Below are positions 48,890 through 63,291 of a DNA stretch of 64,000 nucleotides, piece by piece. Location of the stretch: the NCBI RefSeq assembly GCF_032854445.1, contig NC_088295.1, positions 83,682,644-83,746,643 of the forward strand, in the 5' to 3' direction. The notes under the pieces were generated by a model that saw only the letters and a list, made by a program, of their open reading frames with translations, did no database searches and was not told the origin of the DNA. The translations under genes were made by a program, and so were the position numbers. How positions within the stretch are numbered: position 1 is the stretch's first letter; each line of letters opens with the position of its first letter. The DNA comes from Liolophura sinensis. Lineage: Eukaryota; Mollusca; Polyplacophora; Chitonida; Chitonidae.

Positions 48890-48990
48890 AACTCCTTTCC
48901 TCTGGGCTCTGCCTCCCAACATAATGCTGGGTGTCGTCGTATAAGTGAAATATTCTTCAGTATAGCATAAAACACCAATCAAATATATAT
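48890..48990 (+). mobile_element. SINE family A 3' fragment
   Basis: GGGCTCTGCCTCCC, CATAATGCTGGGTGTCGTCG, GTGAAATATTCTTC and AAAACACCAATCAAAT are in family order. The head is absent. Confidence 0.75.
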
Positions 48991-49736
48991 ATAAAGTAAT
49001 TACAGTTCCCTTATAAAAGGTTAAAGGGTATGGCAATCAAGAGCATGCTAGTTCACTGTGCGTTTGAAGTACCGGTATATATAGGTACATGTAATTTATG
49101 AACAGATGCATTGCGTACATACATATGAAGATCAATTCCCCCAGTATTGAGTGAACTTTATAGAGGTTCAATGAAAAAATTTCTCATTCCACTGTTTTTT
49201 GCATGCTCTTAGCTCTTGCCACCTTGAAAAGCCATACGTTCTCTTCTTAGCCTGCCAGAAACAGCTTGGAATCACAATGGAGCCTGATCAAGACACTAGT
49301 CCCAGTCCCCACAATCCTGATTAATGCCCAGCTCTAGATGGAAAACAGGCACACACGCTGACCAATCCTGGCATGCAAGGTTTTAACCATTTGGTGCTGG
49401 TCAGTTGAACAAATGAATCCCATGTTTGGCCTTCAGCACTTTCTGTGTACTGGTCAGGCTTGAATCTCCCAGAATTTCTTCTTTAATTGTCTGTTTGTGG
49501 AGTGACTAAAAACCTCACCCATGTGTGTATCTGCTTGGAATGTCTTTGACAGTTTTCTTCACTCCATTAACAATCCTGTATACTGTCCGTCTGGTGTGTA
49601 TATTATACTGTATATACAACCACCGGAGCAGTCATGTTTATGATTTGGTACATAAAACCTACGATCGATGATCTCCACTTCAGTAATGTCTGACTTGAGT
49701 TTGAAATGTACTCTGTACATGTACATGCCATGAGTG

Positions 49737-49773
49737 ATTTTGTGTGTGTGTGTGTGTGTGGGTGGGGGGGTGT
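49737..49773. repeat. (GT)n microsatellite with G-rich end
   Basis: About eleven TG dinucleotides are followed by GGTGGGGGGGTG. Confidence 0.9.
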
Positions 49774-50190
49774 ACATTTCATTCACCTGTGAAAGGAACA
49801 CTTGTACCATTTAAACCACCGCTCTTCAGGTCAGTCAAATGTAGGCAGTTACTAAATTACCCGGTACATCAGCTTTCAAAACGAGATTCAAACGACTGCA
49901 CTGCTTAGGCTGGTTTAAATCTGCCAACCAGTAACCGCCTAACATCGGCGAAGCTGGTGATGCTACTGATGAAGTCATGGTGTTTATGTTGCCAAGGAAA
50001 TCTAGATTACAGAAGATACAAAATCCCAGCCACACAATCCCACTGTCACACACAAGCTGCATCGCTAGGCCCCATGCATATGGCTACCACTGCATGCTCA
50101 GCACAAAAATGAGTATATTAATGAGTCTAGTTTTCATCAAACAGGCGTGTGCGCTATAACATGCCGTTGATGTTGAAATTCGATACTTAC

Positions 50191-50330
50191 CGAGGTACCT
50201 GAGTAACTGCTGAATAACCGGCTGGTTGTAAATCCACGTTTTCGGTGTGAGTAAATATTGTTGGCTCTGAAACAATTGACTTGAACGTCTTAAGATCCTC
50301 TAGGATCCTGTCTGCTTACAGGAAACGAGA
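50191..50330 (-). other. Probable noncoding first exon and promoter region of the nucleosidase-like gene
   Basis: A strong donor (ACCTCG|GTAAGT, exon end 50191) sits beside CpG-richer sequence (50340-50450, including CACGCACGCGCGCACC). No later exon in this direction lacks a partner except the start exon at 38040-38093, which needs an upstream exon. An acceptor-like TTGTTTCAG at 50273 means the exon may start there or run to a start site near 50300-50400. No TATA box is seen. Linkage to the gene is inferred. Confidence 0.45.
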
Positions 50331-50939
50331 CTTGAAACGTAGCGTGACCTAGACTATGAGTATTTCACTGTTGCTCGACGCCCAAGGCAATGCCATGACG
50401 GTTTCGATACGCTCTGATTTCCTCCACGCACGCGCGCACCTGTTTTCCTAAAATCAATTTGAGGGTCAAGAGGGTAGTAACCACATTACGAAACGGGCAC
50501 TTCTAGAATGTTTGCCACAACATGCCGTGCGTCTTAAACATGAGCTTAATGTTCATGGTTTTATGCGCTCTCACATCGTTGCTTAACAAATTATTAAATA
50601 ATATATTATGACCTAGTGTACCTGTACAACATGAATACTGGGTTCTGCTGCCGATAGTCAAGCGAGAGTTAGGGCCCTTGGAAAAAAGATGCATCGAAAC
50701 GAAAAATGCTCTCAGTGCATTCTGCACACCTGACACTATCACAGCATTTATAAATGAATCAACGGGATAGTTTCAGCCGGGCAAACAAGTGTTTTGCTGA
50801 AGACTAAACGCATGTCTTTTAATATGCATTGTTGGTAACGCTGTGCACCCAAAATGTACCGGGACATGGGAAGCTTGATTCATAATTTATAACGTGGGCC
50901 GTATGTTATAGCGTAGCAACGTTATTTACGGAAATAAAC

Positions 50940-52070
50940 TGACGGCCAAAAGAAACTTTACGACTCTGTGAGTTAAATTTAACCACCCTTTTCAGCAAAT
51001 TAATACCAAATTATTGTAGGAAAACATTGTACGAAGCATATTCCCGTGTGCAACAAGCGTCATATACGTCCACACGAATTTGTTTTGAGACAACGAAGAA
51101 AGTTGAAAAATCAGGTGACCCATGGATGGTCGCAACTGCACATGTAATAAGTGTATAAAACAGCTACACACAGTGTGATGACTAAAAAACACCAAAGTAA
51201 TGCCTCGATTGACTCCAGAACAACGCGAGAGGGCCCTGGGTATGGTATCCATGGAAGCCACCCATGCCCACATTGCAAGGACCTTCGGCTGCTCTCGTGT
51301 AATTGTGTCAAACTTGATGCAACGTTACAGACAGACAGGGCAGACATCGGACAGGCCAAGAACCTGCGCACCTTACACCTGAGGAACCGCTTTCTGACAG
51401 TGACGGCATCGTCAGTCAATGCTGTAGGTCACCGGGTCAGTCGGCAGACCGTGTCCAGGAGACTCATGCCTTACGGAATTAGGGCCTATCGACCATTCAG
51501 AGGGCAGTTGTTGACAGCCGAACATCGTCGCCAGCGGTTGCCATGGGCTCGAATTGTACGCCGTTGACACCGACGTGATTGGCAACGTGTTGTTTTCACG
51601 GATGAAAGCCGCTTCTGCCTGCTCCGAGCCGATGGCAGACAGCGAGTTTACCGTCAAAGAGGCGAACGAACGGCTGCGTCCAGGAGGTGGTACCATTTGG
51701 TGGCGGCCGCGGGATGGTGTGGGATGGGATTTGTGGAGAGGAACGGACACCACTGGTCATCATCTACAGGAACCTAACATCTCAACGTTACGTGGATGAA
51801 ATTCTACGTCCTGTTGTCCTGCAATTCCTTCAGCAGCAGCCACGTGGTGTCCTGTACCAGCATGACATCGCCAGACCCTATACAGCTTGAGTTGTGCAGG
51901 ACAACCGACAAGAACTGGCGTTCGCTCTCCAAGATGAATGGCAACGAATCCCACGTCATCTCATCTGGCGACTGACTTTTTCTATTTCTTTTTCTGTCGG
52001 CGAGTGTTCGCATGCATTGAAGCCAGGGGTGGCCACGCGATATTGATTGGATTTTGATATTGACTGATTT
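50940..52070 (+). pseudogene. Decayed Tc1-like transposon
   Basis: The transposase starts at 51200 with a helix-turn-helix head (MPRLTPEQRERALGM, then HIARTFGCSRVIVSNLMQRY). It shifts frame near 51370 (NRFLTVTAS, then RVSRQTVSRRL). A further frame near 51570 carries the first catalytic Asp region (DWQRVVFTDESRFCL). Later pieces include GVLYQHDIARPYTA and the C-terminal CIEARGGHARY near 52015-52045. The region that should hold the last catalytic acid (SPDLNPIE-type) is deleted. At least three frame breaks plus deletions make it inactive. Clear terminal inverted repeats were not found by eye, so the ends are approximate. Confidence 0.85.
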
Positions 52071-52179
52071 TAAAAATTATCAACTTTTTGTATGCTCTGC
52101 CCATTGTTATTTATTCTATTATGGCTTAACTGGCCGTACTCAAAAATACTGTTATATATTATTGCTCACATTCAGTTTT

Positions 52180-52285
52180 ATTACATTTGATTGATGTTTT
52201 ACTCAAGAACATATCACGTATAGGCCTACAACGGCGCCGGGCTGCCAGCATTATGGTGGGAGGAAACCAGACAGAGCCCGGGGGA
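52180..52285 (-). mobile_element. SINE family A 3' fragment
   Basis: TTGATGTTTTACTCAAGAAC, GCCAGCATTATGGTGGGAGG and AACCAGACAGAGCCCGGGGG are the inverse of the family's 3' half. It lies just beyond the Tc1-like relic. Confidence 0.8.
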
Positions 52286-52693
52286 GATTTCTTACTGGAC
52301 TGAGGAACCAATTGGAGTGCTTCGACTATAAATGCCACCGACTTTTGTAAAGTAACTGACTTCTATCACTGGGTAGGCCTATATCGACTGACTGATTGAT
52401 GTGGAGCTCAGAATTCTTCATTTGTACGATGATAGTCAGTATAATGCGTGGAGGACCTTACAACTTAAATTTTGCACACCATATACTATGTGGAATATAC
52501 ATGTGGTCGCGTTGGAAGCAATTGAAAGTGCTACGGCCATCGGTCGTATATCCCAGCTCAAAAGGCGAGGGCCCAGGGGCCGCTTAGGCCCCGGAAACTG
52601 AGATGACAGACAGCTGGTGCCCTGAAATTGTTCTACGTGGTTTTTATTCTTCACACTGGCCCATTGCAGTTTTTATGTGCTTAAAAGTCTACA

Positions 52694-53059
52694 GTGCACA
52701 TATGTGTAAGTGCTGATGGTACATGTTATTTGGATCTATATCTGTACAAACACGAACAAGGTCTCCTTTCACGCCGCCTTTACGACAAAAGTGATAATTT
52801 CAATTTTGATATTGTAAATTGTCCTTGTTTAGATAGCAATATACCAATGGGTCCTGCATATGGTGTATACATATCTTGCCTTGTATCATTTGTCAGATCT
52901 TGCGTAAATTGTGATGACTTTAATCTGCGTCACAAGCTGTTAGTTCAAAATACTCCATCAAACGCCTTTCTCAAATTTTACGAGTATAACACTCTCGTTG
53001 GCAGGTATGGACAGAGCGTTCAGAATCTCTGGCCTTCTGCGTTGCGATCAAGCACATAG
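52694..53059 (+). pseudogene. Reverse-transcriptase C-terminal fragment of a retroelement
   Basis: The frame includes LDLYLYKHEQGLLSRRLYDK, then NFDIVNCPCLDSNIPMGPAY, GVYISCLVSFVRSC, FNLRHKLLVQ and YNTLVGRYGQS. Blocks of this form (DKRDDFNF, NIP..PAYGVYISQLIRY) are typical of the C-terminal side of an animal retroelement reverse transcriptase. The catalytic palm is absent upstream, where the frame is closed. I cannot decide between Penelope-like and other classes. Confidence 0.65.
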
Positions 53060-54700
53060 ACGGCGCTGTTATCCCTATGTACATATCTATCGCGTACAAG
53101 GTATTTAACAGCATAGATGGCGCTGGTTGCCGAGTGTAACCGTCTATCTTATAGACAGCTTTTATACTGACCAGCATGTCATGTGTAAGATCTTTGATGG
53201 CGCCTCTTGTAGTAGGAGATCCTTACATATTAACGGGAAAGTCTGTTCGGTAGTTCTGTAACGCTAGTCATTTTCGAACTGTATCTAATACCGCTTAACC
53301 TGGGGCTAGGGGCCGTAAAGGCAGCCATGCTCATTGCATCTGCATGATGCCTTTATGAACAGTTGCAATCAGCACGACTGAGATACCTTGTTTGTTACTT
53401 GACCTGGAACTCATTCATGGACTATGAATGTGAACTTTGATATGGAATTCATGCCTGGAATATTCACTGTCTGGCTGGCATCATTGAAAATTGATGACCG
53501 CTTCTCTCTCGTCTTAATTTCCAATTTTACAATTTCTTGCATACCTTTGTCTTTGGGAGCTAGTGTTAAATGTTGTTTTAGAAATGGATCTTGCGATTAT
53601 CGACTTGGAATGCCCTTTAGGGACTACGAATGGTATACCAATATTGGACATTACACTTATATTCATTCTGTTGATCGCCATTAAATTGTGTGGACTTCAC
53701 TTATTTTAGTTTTTCACGTCAGACAATAGACTGTGCAAATGGTATCAAGAGCACTGTCCACCGCAAATTTGGCCATAAAGGCTGCCTTTGAACCGTATGC
53801 TTCGTGGTTATGCGGAGCCATGCAATATATAAGGCAAGTCTAGAAACTTCATGCCAGACCACTTTAACAACCTTGTCAGCTATGCTCAAGTCCACGTTTA
53901 ACGTTCTAGTCAACTGTTCATATTTACTGCCACGTCGAGCTATAAGTACATATATGTACACAATAAGCTCCAGGATATTCTAACGTGTAGCTTAACTTAG
54001 GTCAGCGTTATTTCCGTTTGGGAATGAACCCGGTGATGCTGATAATGAATACCATCTTCACGTCAAGACAGCAACAGCCTTCACTTCAGTGGTGTCAAAA
54101 CACGTATTTATCTGGCGTGTGTACGAAGTTTGGACACCTTAATATTAACGAGATATTAAATCCATTCCACATTGGCCAGAAAAATGAAGACCAAAACATC
54201 TTTCTTCATTTAATATTCATCGGTACATGCCACATAAATATTTGACGAACTTAAATCAGGACTGCTCACATTTGTTTTGACCAGGTTTTAAGACAAATCG
54301 AAAGAATTGTTCACATCCCCAGGCACGTCCGCTTCGTAGGCTGAGAAAACTGGAGTAAATAGGCCTTTGCCAAGTCACTGACTGGCTTTTCCACAGTCCG
54401 TCACTTTCACATTTGACATGGTCATAATGTGAGTAGAACATTCAGCTAGTACATAGCGCATGTTAATGCTTTTGTTAACCGGCAATTACTGCATTCAACA
54501 GAAACCACTTCCGTAACAGAACATTGTTAAAATTTCACTTCTGTAAGTGCAAGTGTCAGTCTAGAACATACACCACTTGCATTGGTGTCTTGGAGTGCAC
54601 AGCAGATTTTCACTCAATTCCAAGTTAAACCAATCAAATCACTCTGAAGAAAAGCAACTAGAAATGCCAAAGTCATTTTACTTAGAAATTTATTCGTAGC
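53060..54700. other. No gene seen
   Basis: Several short frames without recognisable domains. ATAGATGGCGCTG and GATGGCGCC motifs recur at 53056-53200, possibly worn repeat. Confidence 0.4.
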
Positions 54701-54729
54701 AGAATATCGCTAGGGGGAAGCTGGATCTC

Positions 54730-55040
54730 CAACAATTAATTTCATGGACCGGGACAGTCCATCCCATTACAGCCTGCAGCAGCGAAGAATTTCGAATGGA
54801 CACCATGGTGTTCAGGTCTGGTGCTGGCAAAGCATGGACTGCCTGCAACCATCACACATGCCGCACTCCGACAGCCGCCTTCAGAACTGGCTTCCCATGT
54901 GAATCCTATGGTAACCACCATGCTGTGAATTTTGGTGTTTGTGGCCGACTCCAGCAGAATCTGGTCCAAAATGTGGTGCAACCCCCACCATCCTCATTTC
55001 TTCTGACCCGTTTGACAGATCATATGCCTCTCTGATCGCA
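54730..55040. other. G/C-richer block of unknown nature
   Basis: Frames of 79 codons are open on both strands (54796-55035 +, 54742-54981 -), with Cys/His-rich translations that match nothing I know. The block lies in the downstream region of hnRNP copy 2, so it may be a remote 3' exon or chance. Confidence 0.3.
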
Positions 55041-55797
55041 TTGCAGCTCACAACCTGTTATTTCAGAAAATGTAACTGAAACCATTTGATCACAAAAAAA
55101 TGTCTACCATGAAGTGTTGCATCCACTGTTCTAAAGCACTAACGTCCAAATATTTATACTTCAGAAAGCCAAATATAACTTCACCAGAAAAAGTGGATCA
55201 AAGCTCTGCAAACACGTCTGAGGTCTTCAAAATATACTTGTATGACCACAGCAACTAAAAAAATCAATCCTGAGTATGCAACTCGTTTTATCAGCAATGA
55301 CAACTTGTAAAGATCCACGTAGAACGCATACTGTTGTAACTTTAGTTGCTATTTCTGGAAATCAATTCATCCAATAACATCACCTCTGTCTTAAAAAATG
55401 GCAAACGAAAGTTCCTCACTCATCAGACACCAAAATGGAACTGCCATCTGGCACATATCTGTGAGCAAGAAACATACCTTCAGTTAGGTCAGGTGGACAA
55501 AGAAAAGTGATTTTCCTTTCCTACACCATGTTGGGTACATCTGGGTTATCCTGAAAAGAAAAGACCCAGCATAAGACCACACGCAATGAGCTTTCGGTCC
55601 AGGACCACATATCCCCCTTCAGCTTTACTATTAAGCATCCCTATCTGGCTGACCTAATTCTCTAATACTGACTGATCTTCAAAGCTGCATTAATTCTAGC
55701 CAGAATTACAACCTAAAATTAAATTAACGTTAAAGGTTTTTCCACATTTATTGTGTAGCAGTACTCTAGTGAAACTGTCATAATAGAGTTGACTTAC

Positions 55798-55930
55798 CTT
55801 CCCTTAACTTATTACATCAAGATCTGGCCTAAATGTGCTGTTCACTAGGCTCCAAACTCCTTTCCTTCTAACCGGTTTAACTTCTAGGTTGATAACCCTG
55901 CACTGTTCTGCTGGCTACATTGCTGGGTAA
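55798..55930 (-). other. Conserved downstream exon-like block (copy 2)
   Basis: The reverse-strand counterpart of 3086-3217. It ends GGGAAG|GTAAGT at 55798/55797, with about four differences over about 140 bp. It lies about 880 bp beyond the conserved 3' UTR exon start, similar to copy 1 (about 1000 bp). Confidence 0.55.
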
Positions 55931-56293
55931 AGTCTGCTCTCACTGACTAGCTGCTCACACCTATTAGGTACCTACCTCATTGGCACATCAATACCATACA
56001 CTCAACTGAATAATATTTATCAACCTCACAACCAATCACAACATGATGCCAAGATACTTTACATTTAACTATGTAGAGTTTCAAGGACAGTCAAATCTTT
56101 GTGGGGCTCATTTTATGCACACTGCTTTTCAAATTCTCCAGAAGCCCATGTGAGGCAAATATTTGATTGCACTTCTACTTTTAGTGACGTAGCTCAGTGG
56201 CTTAAAATGAACTCCTGGTAAGGATAATTCTAGGGCTTTGTGAACCCTTAAAAAAAAAGGGTGCAAGAATGGGCAAAGAAAACTTCAATTGTC

Positions 56294-56308
56294 TTTTTTT
56301 TTTTTTTT
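56294..56308. repeat. Genomic A-run just after the poly(A) signal of hnRNP copy 2
   Basis: Fifteen T on + (A on -) start 17 nt past AATAAA, where cleavage and a poly(A) tail would be expected in an mRNA. Confidence 0.8.
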
Positions 56309-56309
56309 A

Positions 56310-56808
56310 TCATACATAAAACTTATTTATTGTACATGATACAGGATGAATGACATTTGATTTTACTCTATAGCACACATTTCAATCACAAGTTTACAAC
56401 ATGATAAAAAGTAAAACCATTTAAAATGACACGAACATCAGGCATTGCCTATGTTCAAAATGAATGAGTACAGGTCTCCACAAGGTTTAGAAGTTGTTGA
56501 TAAAATGTCTCAAGAGCTGCCATTTAATAATGGTCTGCAGTTCACAACAGCTACATCCCTGGCACTAGTCAGTGCAATATCTCTCAGTATGCTGGTGTAA
56601 TGCCTCACTGTCACTATACACACTTCCGCTGTCCTGGCTTAGCTTCAGCTAGGTCCAACCAGGTTCCTAGCTAACCTAAGTTAAGCTGCTGTCCTGGCTA
56701 ACCTTGGAGTATGGCTGGTGGTTGGTTGGTATGGAAACGATTTTATCTAGTTTCCTGTCCTATTAAGCCCTGGCATCTTCTCTACCATAACCTCAACTTT
56801 TAAACTGC
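56310..56808 (-). other. 3' UTR exon of hnRNP copy 2
   Basis: Acceptor TTTGTGTAG opens the exon at 56808. The previous exon ends 21 nt past the stop at donor 56981 (GTAAGT). 56585-56808 is about 97% identical to 2081-2303. The poly(A) signal is AATAAA at 56331-56326 on -. Confidence 0.78.
56326..56331 (-). terminator. Polyadenylation signal of hnRNP copy 2
   Basis: AATAAATAA on -, about 480 nt into the 3' UTR exon and followed 17 nt later by the A-run. Confidence 0.6.
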
Positions 56809-57002
56809 CTACACAAAAAACAAATCAAGGATTATAACAAGGGACAACACTGCATTTAATTCACTGTTCAGTCATAGTTGTGCTACTTCTACAATTCTCT
56901 CAGTTTGACTTTTAACTTTCACTGTCTGACAAGAATTTTGTTATCTTCATGGATTGTAAGAATCTTCTTGAATGGACTTACCTGTGAAGATCTGACTGGG
57001 GT

Positions 57003-60429
<3,427 letters not shown>

Positions 60430-60515
60430 TTTTCAAAATTTGTGTCGAACCGTTCTGCAAAAGGCACGCACGCTACTTGCTTTCTTCTTCCTTGTCCAGT
60501 GACGCATTTATACCC
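60430..60515 (-). promoter_or_regulatory. TATA-type promoter and 5' UTR of hnRNP copy 2
   Basis: TATAAAT on - (60512-60506) would place the start site near 60480, giving a 5' UTR of about 50 nt. The start context is GAAAAATGCC. The sequence CCTTTTGCAG before 60457 could be an acceptor instead, fed by an exon ending CCAC|GTGAGT at about 60690; that upstream segment also carries an ETS-like ACCGGAAGT. Confidence 0.45.
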
Positions 60516-60689
60516 AAAAGATGCAATGCATTCTGGGTAAACCAACATCAGCATTATAAAACAACTAATTTTCTCATAACATTAATATATGCTTGCGTTT
60601 ATGACATTAAGTTATTTTTGTTATTGCAAACAAACTTTTCATCTCTATGTAGGTAGAGTAACTTGAAAATAAAATGAAACAATACTCAC

Positions 60690-61790
60690 GTGGTCTACAC
60701 CGGAAGTAGTGGTCAGGGCACCTGATCACCGGCGTTGTTAAAATCTGAAAATGGTGTGTGGATCAATTTAGGGATATACAAAGATTTATCCGAAAATTAC
60801 AGCATATATTTGTGGGGACGATAGCTTCATTATCGTGCATGCTCATGTATTTTCAGATAAATATTCTCTGTGAAGACATTAAATTTAGGCATGATCATAA
60901 AACTTACACTCACAGTACTGAAGGCTGAAGTATGGGTAACATTCTTCAGCTGTCTCATTAACAAAGACAAGCACTTTTTGTTATGAAAAGATCTTACTGA
61001 ACTGAGGACATAATTTGACGACATAGTTGTGTTGTTTAATGAAGGCACCTGACCTGATCATTTGAATTTTGCTCCACATTTATTTAATCAGTCTAGGAAC
61101 CGCTAGCGATACGCAATCGAATGCTCGGTTAAAGAAAGGTGTGTTTTGAATAAAAAAAGGTGAAAAATTATCACGATCGGAGGTCATAGAAAAAAATCCA
61201 GTGACGTCTTGTGACTGACAAGATGAAAAATAAAAAAGCAAGCAGAACATCAGACTTTATACAGTTTATATAAAGTGACTATGAAAGCAGCTACCTGGAT
61301 TCAGGCTGTATCTCAGATTTTTGCCATGAAGTCTATCAGTTGAAATTAATCCAGTCGAATTATTGCTATAATATTAGAACAGCGCAAATAATTACCTTTC
61401 AGAAAATATCAGCCTCGTTACTGCTCCTAAAATGTATAAAGTAGGTACCGATAACATTATAACTTTTTCAAATGTCAGAATTATTTTAACACTAGCTAGT
61501 ACAGGTATTGGTCTGATATTCACAGAAACACAATAATTTTAGCTGTTGCTAAATACAGAAAATTTCATTTGATTGGCGAATTACCAAGTATTAGTAAACA
61601 AATATGTACACTGCTCAGGGATATACAAATATGTGCTTATATACAAATACCTGGCATGGTGTGAAGCTGTACTTCTGTGATGAGATGCGTGTGCCACTTG
61701 TGTTATTGTGCTACTAAATTGGGTTATTCTGTGATGTAAGTACCATGAATGTAGAGAGACAGTAATCAATCTCGGAGTGGGTGGGGGATG
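60690..61790. other. No gene seen
   Basis: A short CpG-richer, ETS-motif-bearing segment at 60690-60745 may be an upstream hnRNP exon or promoter. The rest is AT-rich with short frames only. Confidence 0.4.
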
Positions 61791-61806
61791 GGGGGGGGGG
61801 GGGGGA
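61785..61806. repeat. Poly-G tract
   Basis: GTGGGGGATGG then a run of about 15 G lies directly before a SINE copy, and is a candidate G-quadruplex on +. Confidence 0.85.
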
Positions 61807-61811
61807 TGAGG

Positions 61812-62052
61812 GGGTCCATGGCTGAGGTGGTTAGGCACAATAACCCACCAGGCTCTCACCAATGCAGACGCAGTGAGTTTAAGTCCACTTCATGCTTGCT
61901 TCCTCTCCATCTGTATGTGGGAAGGTTTGCCTGCATCCTGTGGATGGTCGTGGCTCTGCTTGGTTTCTCCCACTATAATGCTGATCTCCATCATGTAAGT
62001 GAATTATTCTTGAGTATGGCGAAAATACCAGTCAGATAAACAATAAATAATC
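61812..62052 (+). mobile_element. SINE family A copy (near full length)
   Basis: GTCCATGGCTGAGGTGGTTAGG is the A-box region, GAGTTTAAGTCC the B-box-like site, then TGTGGATGGTCGTGGC, TCTCCCACTATAATGCTG and TTATTCTTGAGTATGGCG with an AATAAATAAT tail. Confidence 0.85.
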
Positions 62053-62334
62053 TATTTCTTTCTTACAGGCAGCATCTTCTGAGACCATACTATCAACAGC
62101 AAAGCACTTTGTACAGTTCATCAATAAGTCACCATCGCCTTTCCACGGTAGGCTTCAGATACTTTAGACTGTTTAATACCTTAAGAAAGTTGGTGAGGTA
62201 CATCTGTGGGGAGTTCTGTAGTGTATTACCTATATGTTCTTTTCTCACATATCTAGGTTAGCCAAAGCTAATTCCATTTTTTAATTCCTTATAATTATAG
62301 CCATCACATCGGCATTATAAATGAAATGCATTGT

Positions 62335-62430
62335 CACAGCGTCTTCATATGACTGAAAAATTGTGAAATTTTTCTGAAAAAGTTCGACGTTAACACCCAA
62401 AAACTCACTCACTCACTCACCCACTCATTG
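62335..62430 (+). mobile_element. SINE family B tail fragment
   Basis: CATATGACTGAAAAATTGTG is followed by TTCGACGTTAACACCCAAAA and (ACTC)n, the inverse of the family tail at 62795. Confidence 0.6.
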
Positions 62431-62524
62431 TCACAGCTTGTTAGCTTACTTGCTGTAGCTTAACATATGCCATATGAGTGTGGCAATAAAATAAAAAACA
62501 AACTAGTCCATACATCTCCCCCTG

Positions 62525-62615
62525 GGCACTGTTTGGTCCCCCCCCCCCCCCAATGCTGGCCGCCATCGTATAAGTGAAGTATTCTTAAGTACGGTATAAA
62601 ACACCAATCGTATAT
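62525..62615 (+). mobile_element. SINE family A 3' fragment interrupted by poly-C
   Basis: GGGCACTGTTTGGTC leads into about 14 C, then AATGCTGGCCGCCATCGTAT and TATTCTTAAGTACGG. The C-run replaces the usual TTCCTCCCACC. Confidence 0.75.
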
Positions 62616-62794
62616 ACATCAGTCCAATTACATTCCTGCTGTAGAGGTATCTTTAACAAGGCTTTATACCATTGCATTGATTGCACCTCATGAATTTGTG
62701 TTGTACATAGCCATGGTTTGATTTCTCTGTGTTACTGTTTATGTGGAACTACATGTGATTATGGACACAGCACTTTGGATAATGGATTCTTGAG

Positions 62795-63150
62795 TGAGTG
62801 AGTACTTGGGGTTTAACCTAGTACTTAACAATGTTTCAGCCATTTGGCGACGAAAGAGTCCTTAAAGTGCATGTAATGTGCCTCCTTGTTGCAGGACAGA
62901 TTTCCAATGCTCTTTTATCTAGTGCTGTTTCACTGAGACGACTTACCGAAGGCAAGTAAGCCGTCCCGTCCGAGCCATTGTACTGATGCGGGTCAACCAG
63001 ACATTGCACCATTCCCTCAATGCTGAATGCCAAGCGACGAAGTTACAACTTCCTCTTTTAAAGTCTTTGGTGTGAGGATTGACCCTGGATCTACTGCTCC
63101 CGAAGTAAATGCTCTATTAAAATGAGCTATGGGGTCCGGTTAAATTCATG
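62795..63150 (-). mobile_element. SINE family B copy (full length, tRNA-like head)
   Basis: Read on -, the head is ACCGGACCCCATAGCTCATT, then TAGAGCATTTACTTCGGGAG and GTAGATCCAGGGTC, a clear tRNA derivative with A and B boxes. The body includes CTTTTATCTAGTGCTG and ACTGAGACGACTTACC. The tail is GTGAGTGAGTACTTGGGGTT at the left. This is the reference copy for the family here. Confidence 0.8.
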
Positions 63151-63291
63151 AGAGACAGTCACTTTCCTTTTAGTCCCTTGTTAATAATGCATACCATACT
63201 CTCCAAAAATTCTTGAGGGACATATTTAGTGGCGTTTCACTGTCAATTTGCAAAGCTCACATACTTATTCTGAACTACATCTCCTGACTAG

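Noticed and set aside
51151-51567. An intact 138-codon + gene
   Set aside because: Only its second half resembles transposase; the first half is an out-of-frame read of the transposase head, so it is a broken Tc1 relic.
50940-52110. Terminal inverted repeats for the Tc1-like element
   Set aside because: A weak AAAAGAAACTTTA against ACAAAAAGTTGAT similarity was seen, but it is too short and diverged to claim.
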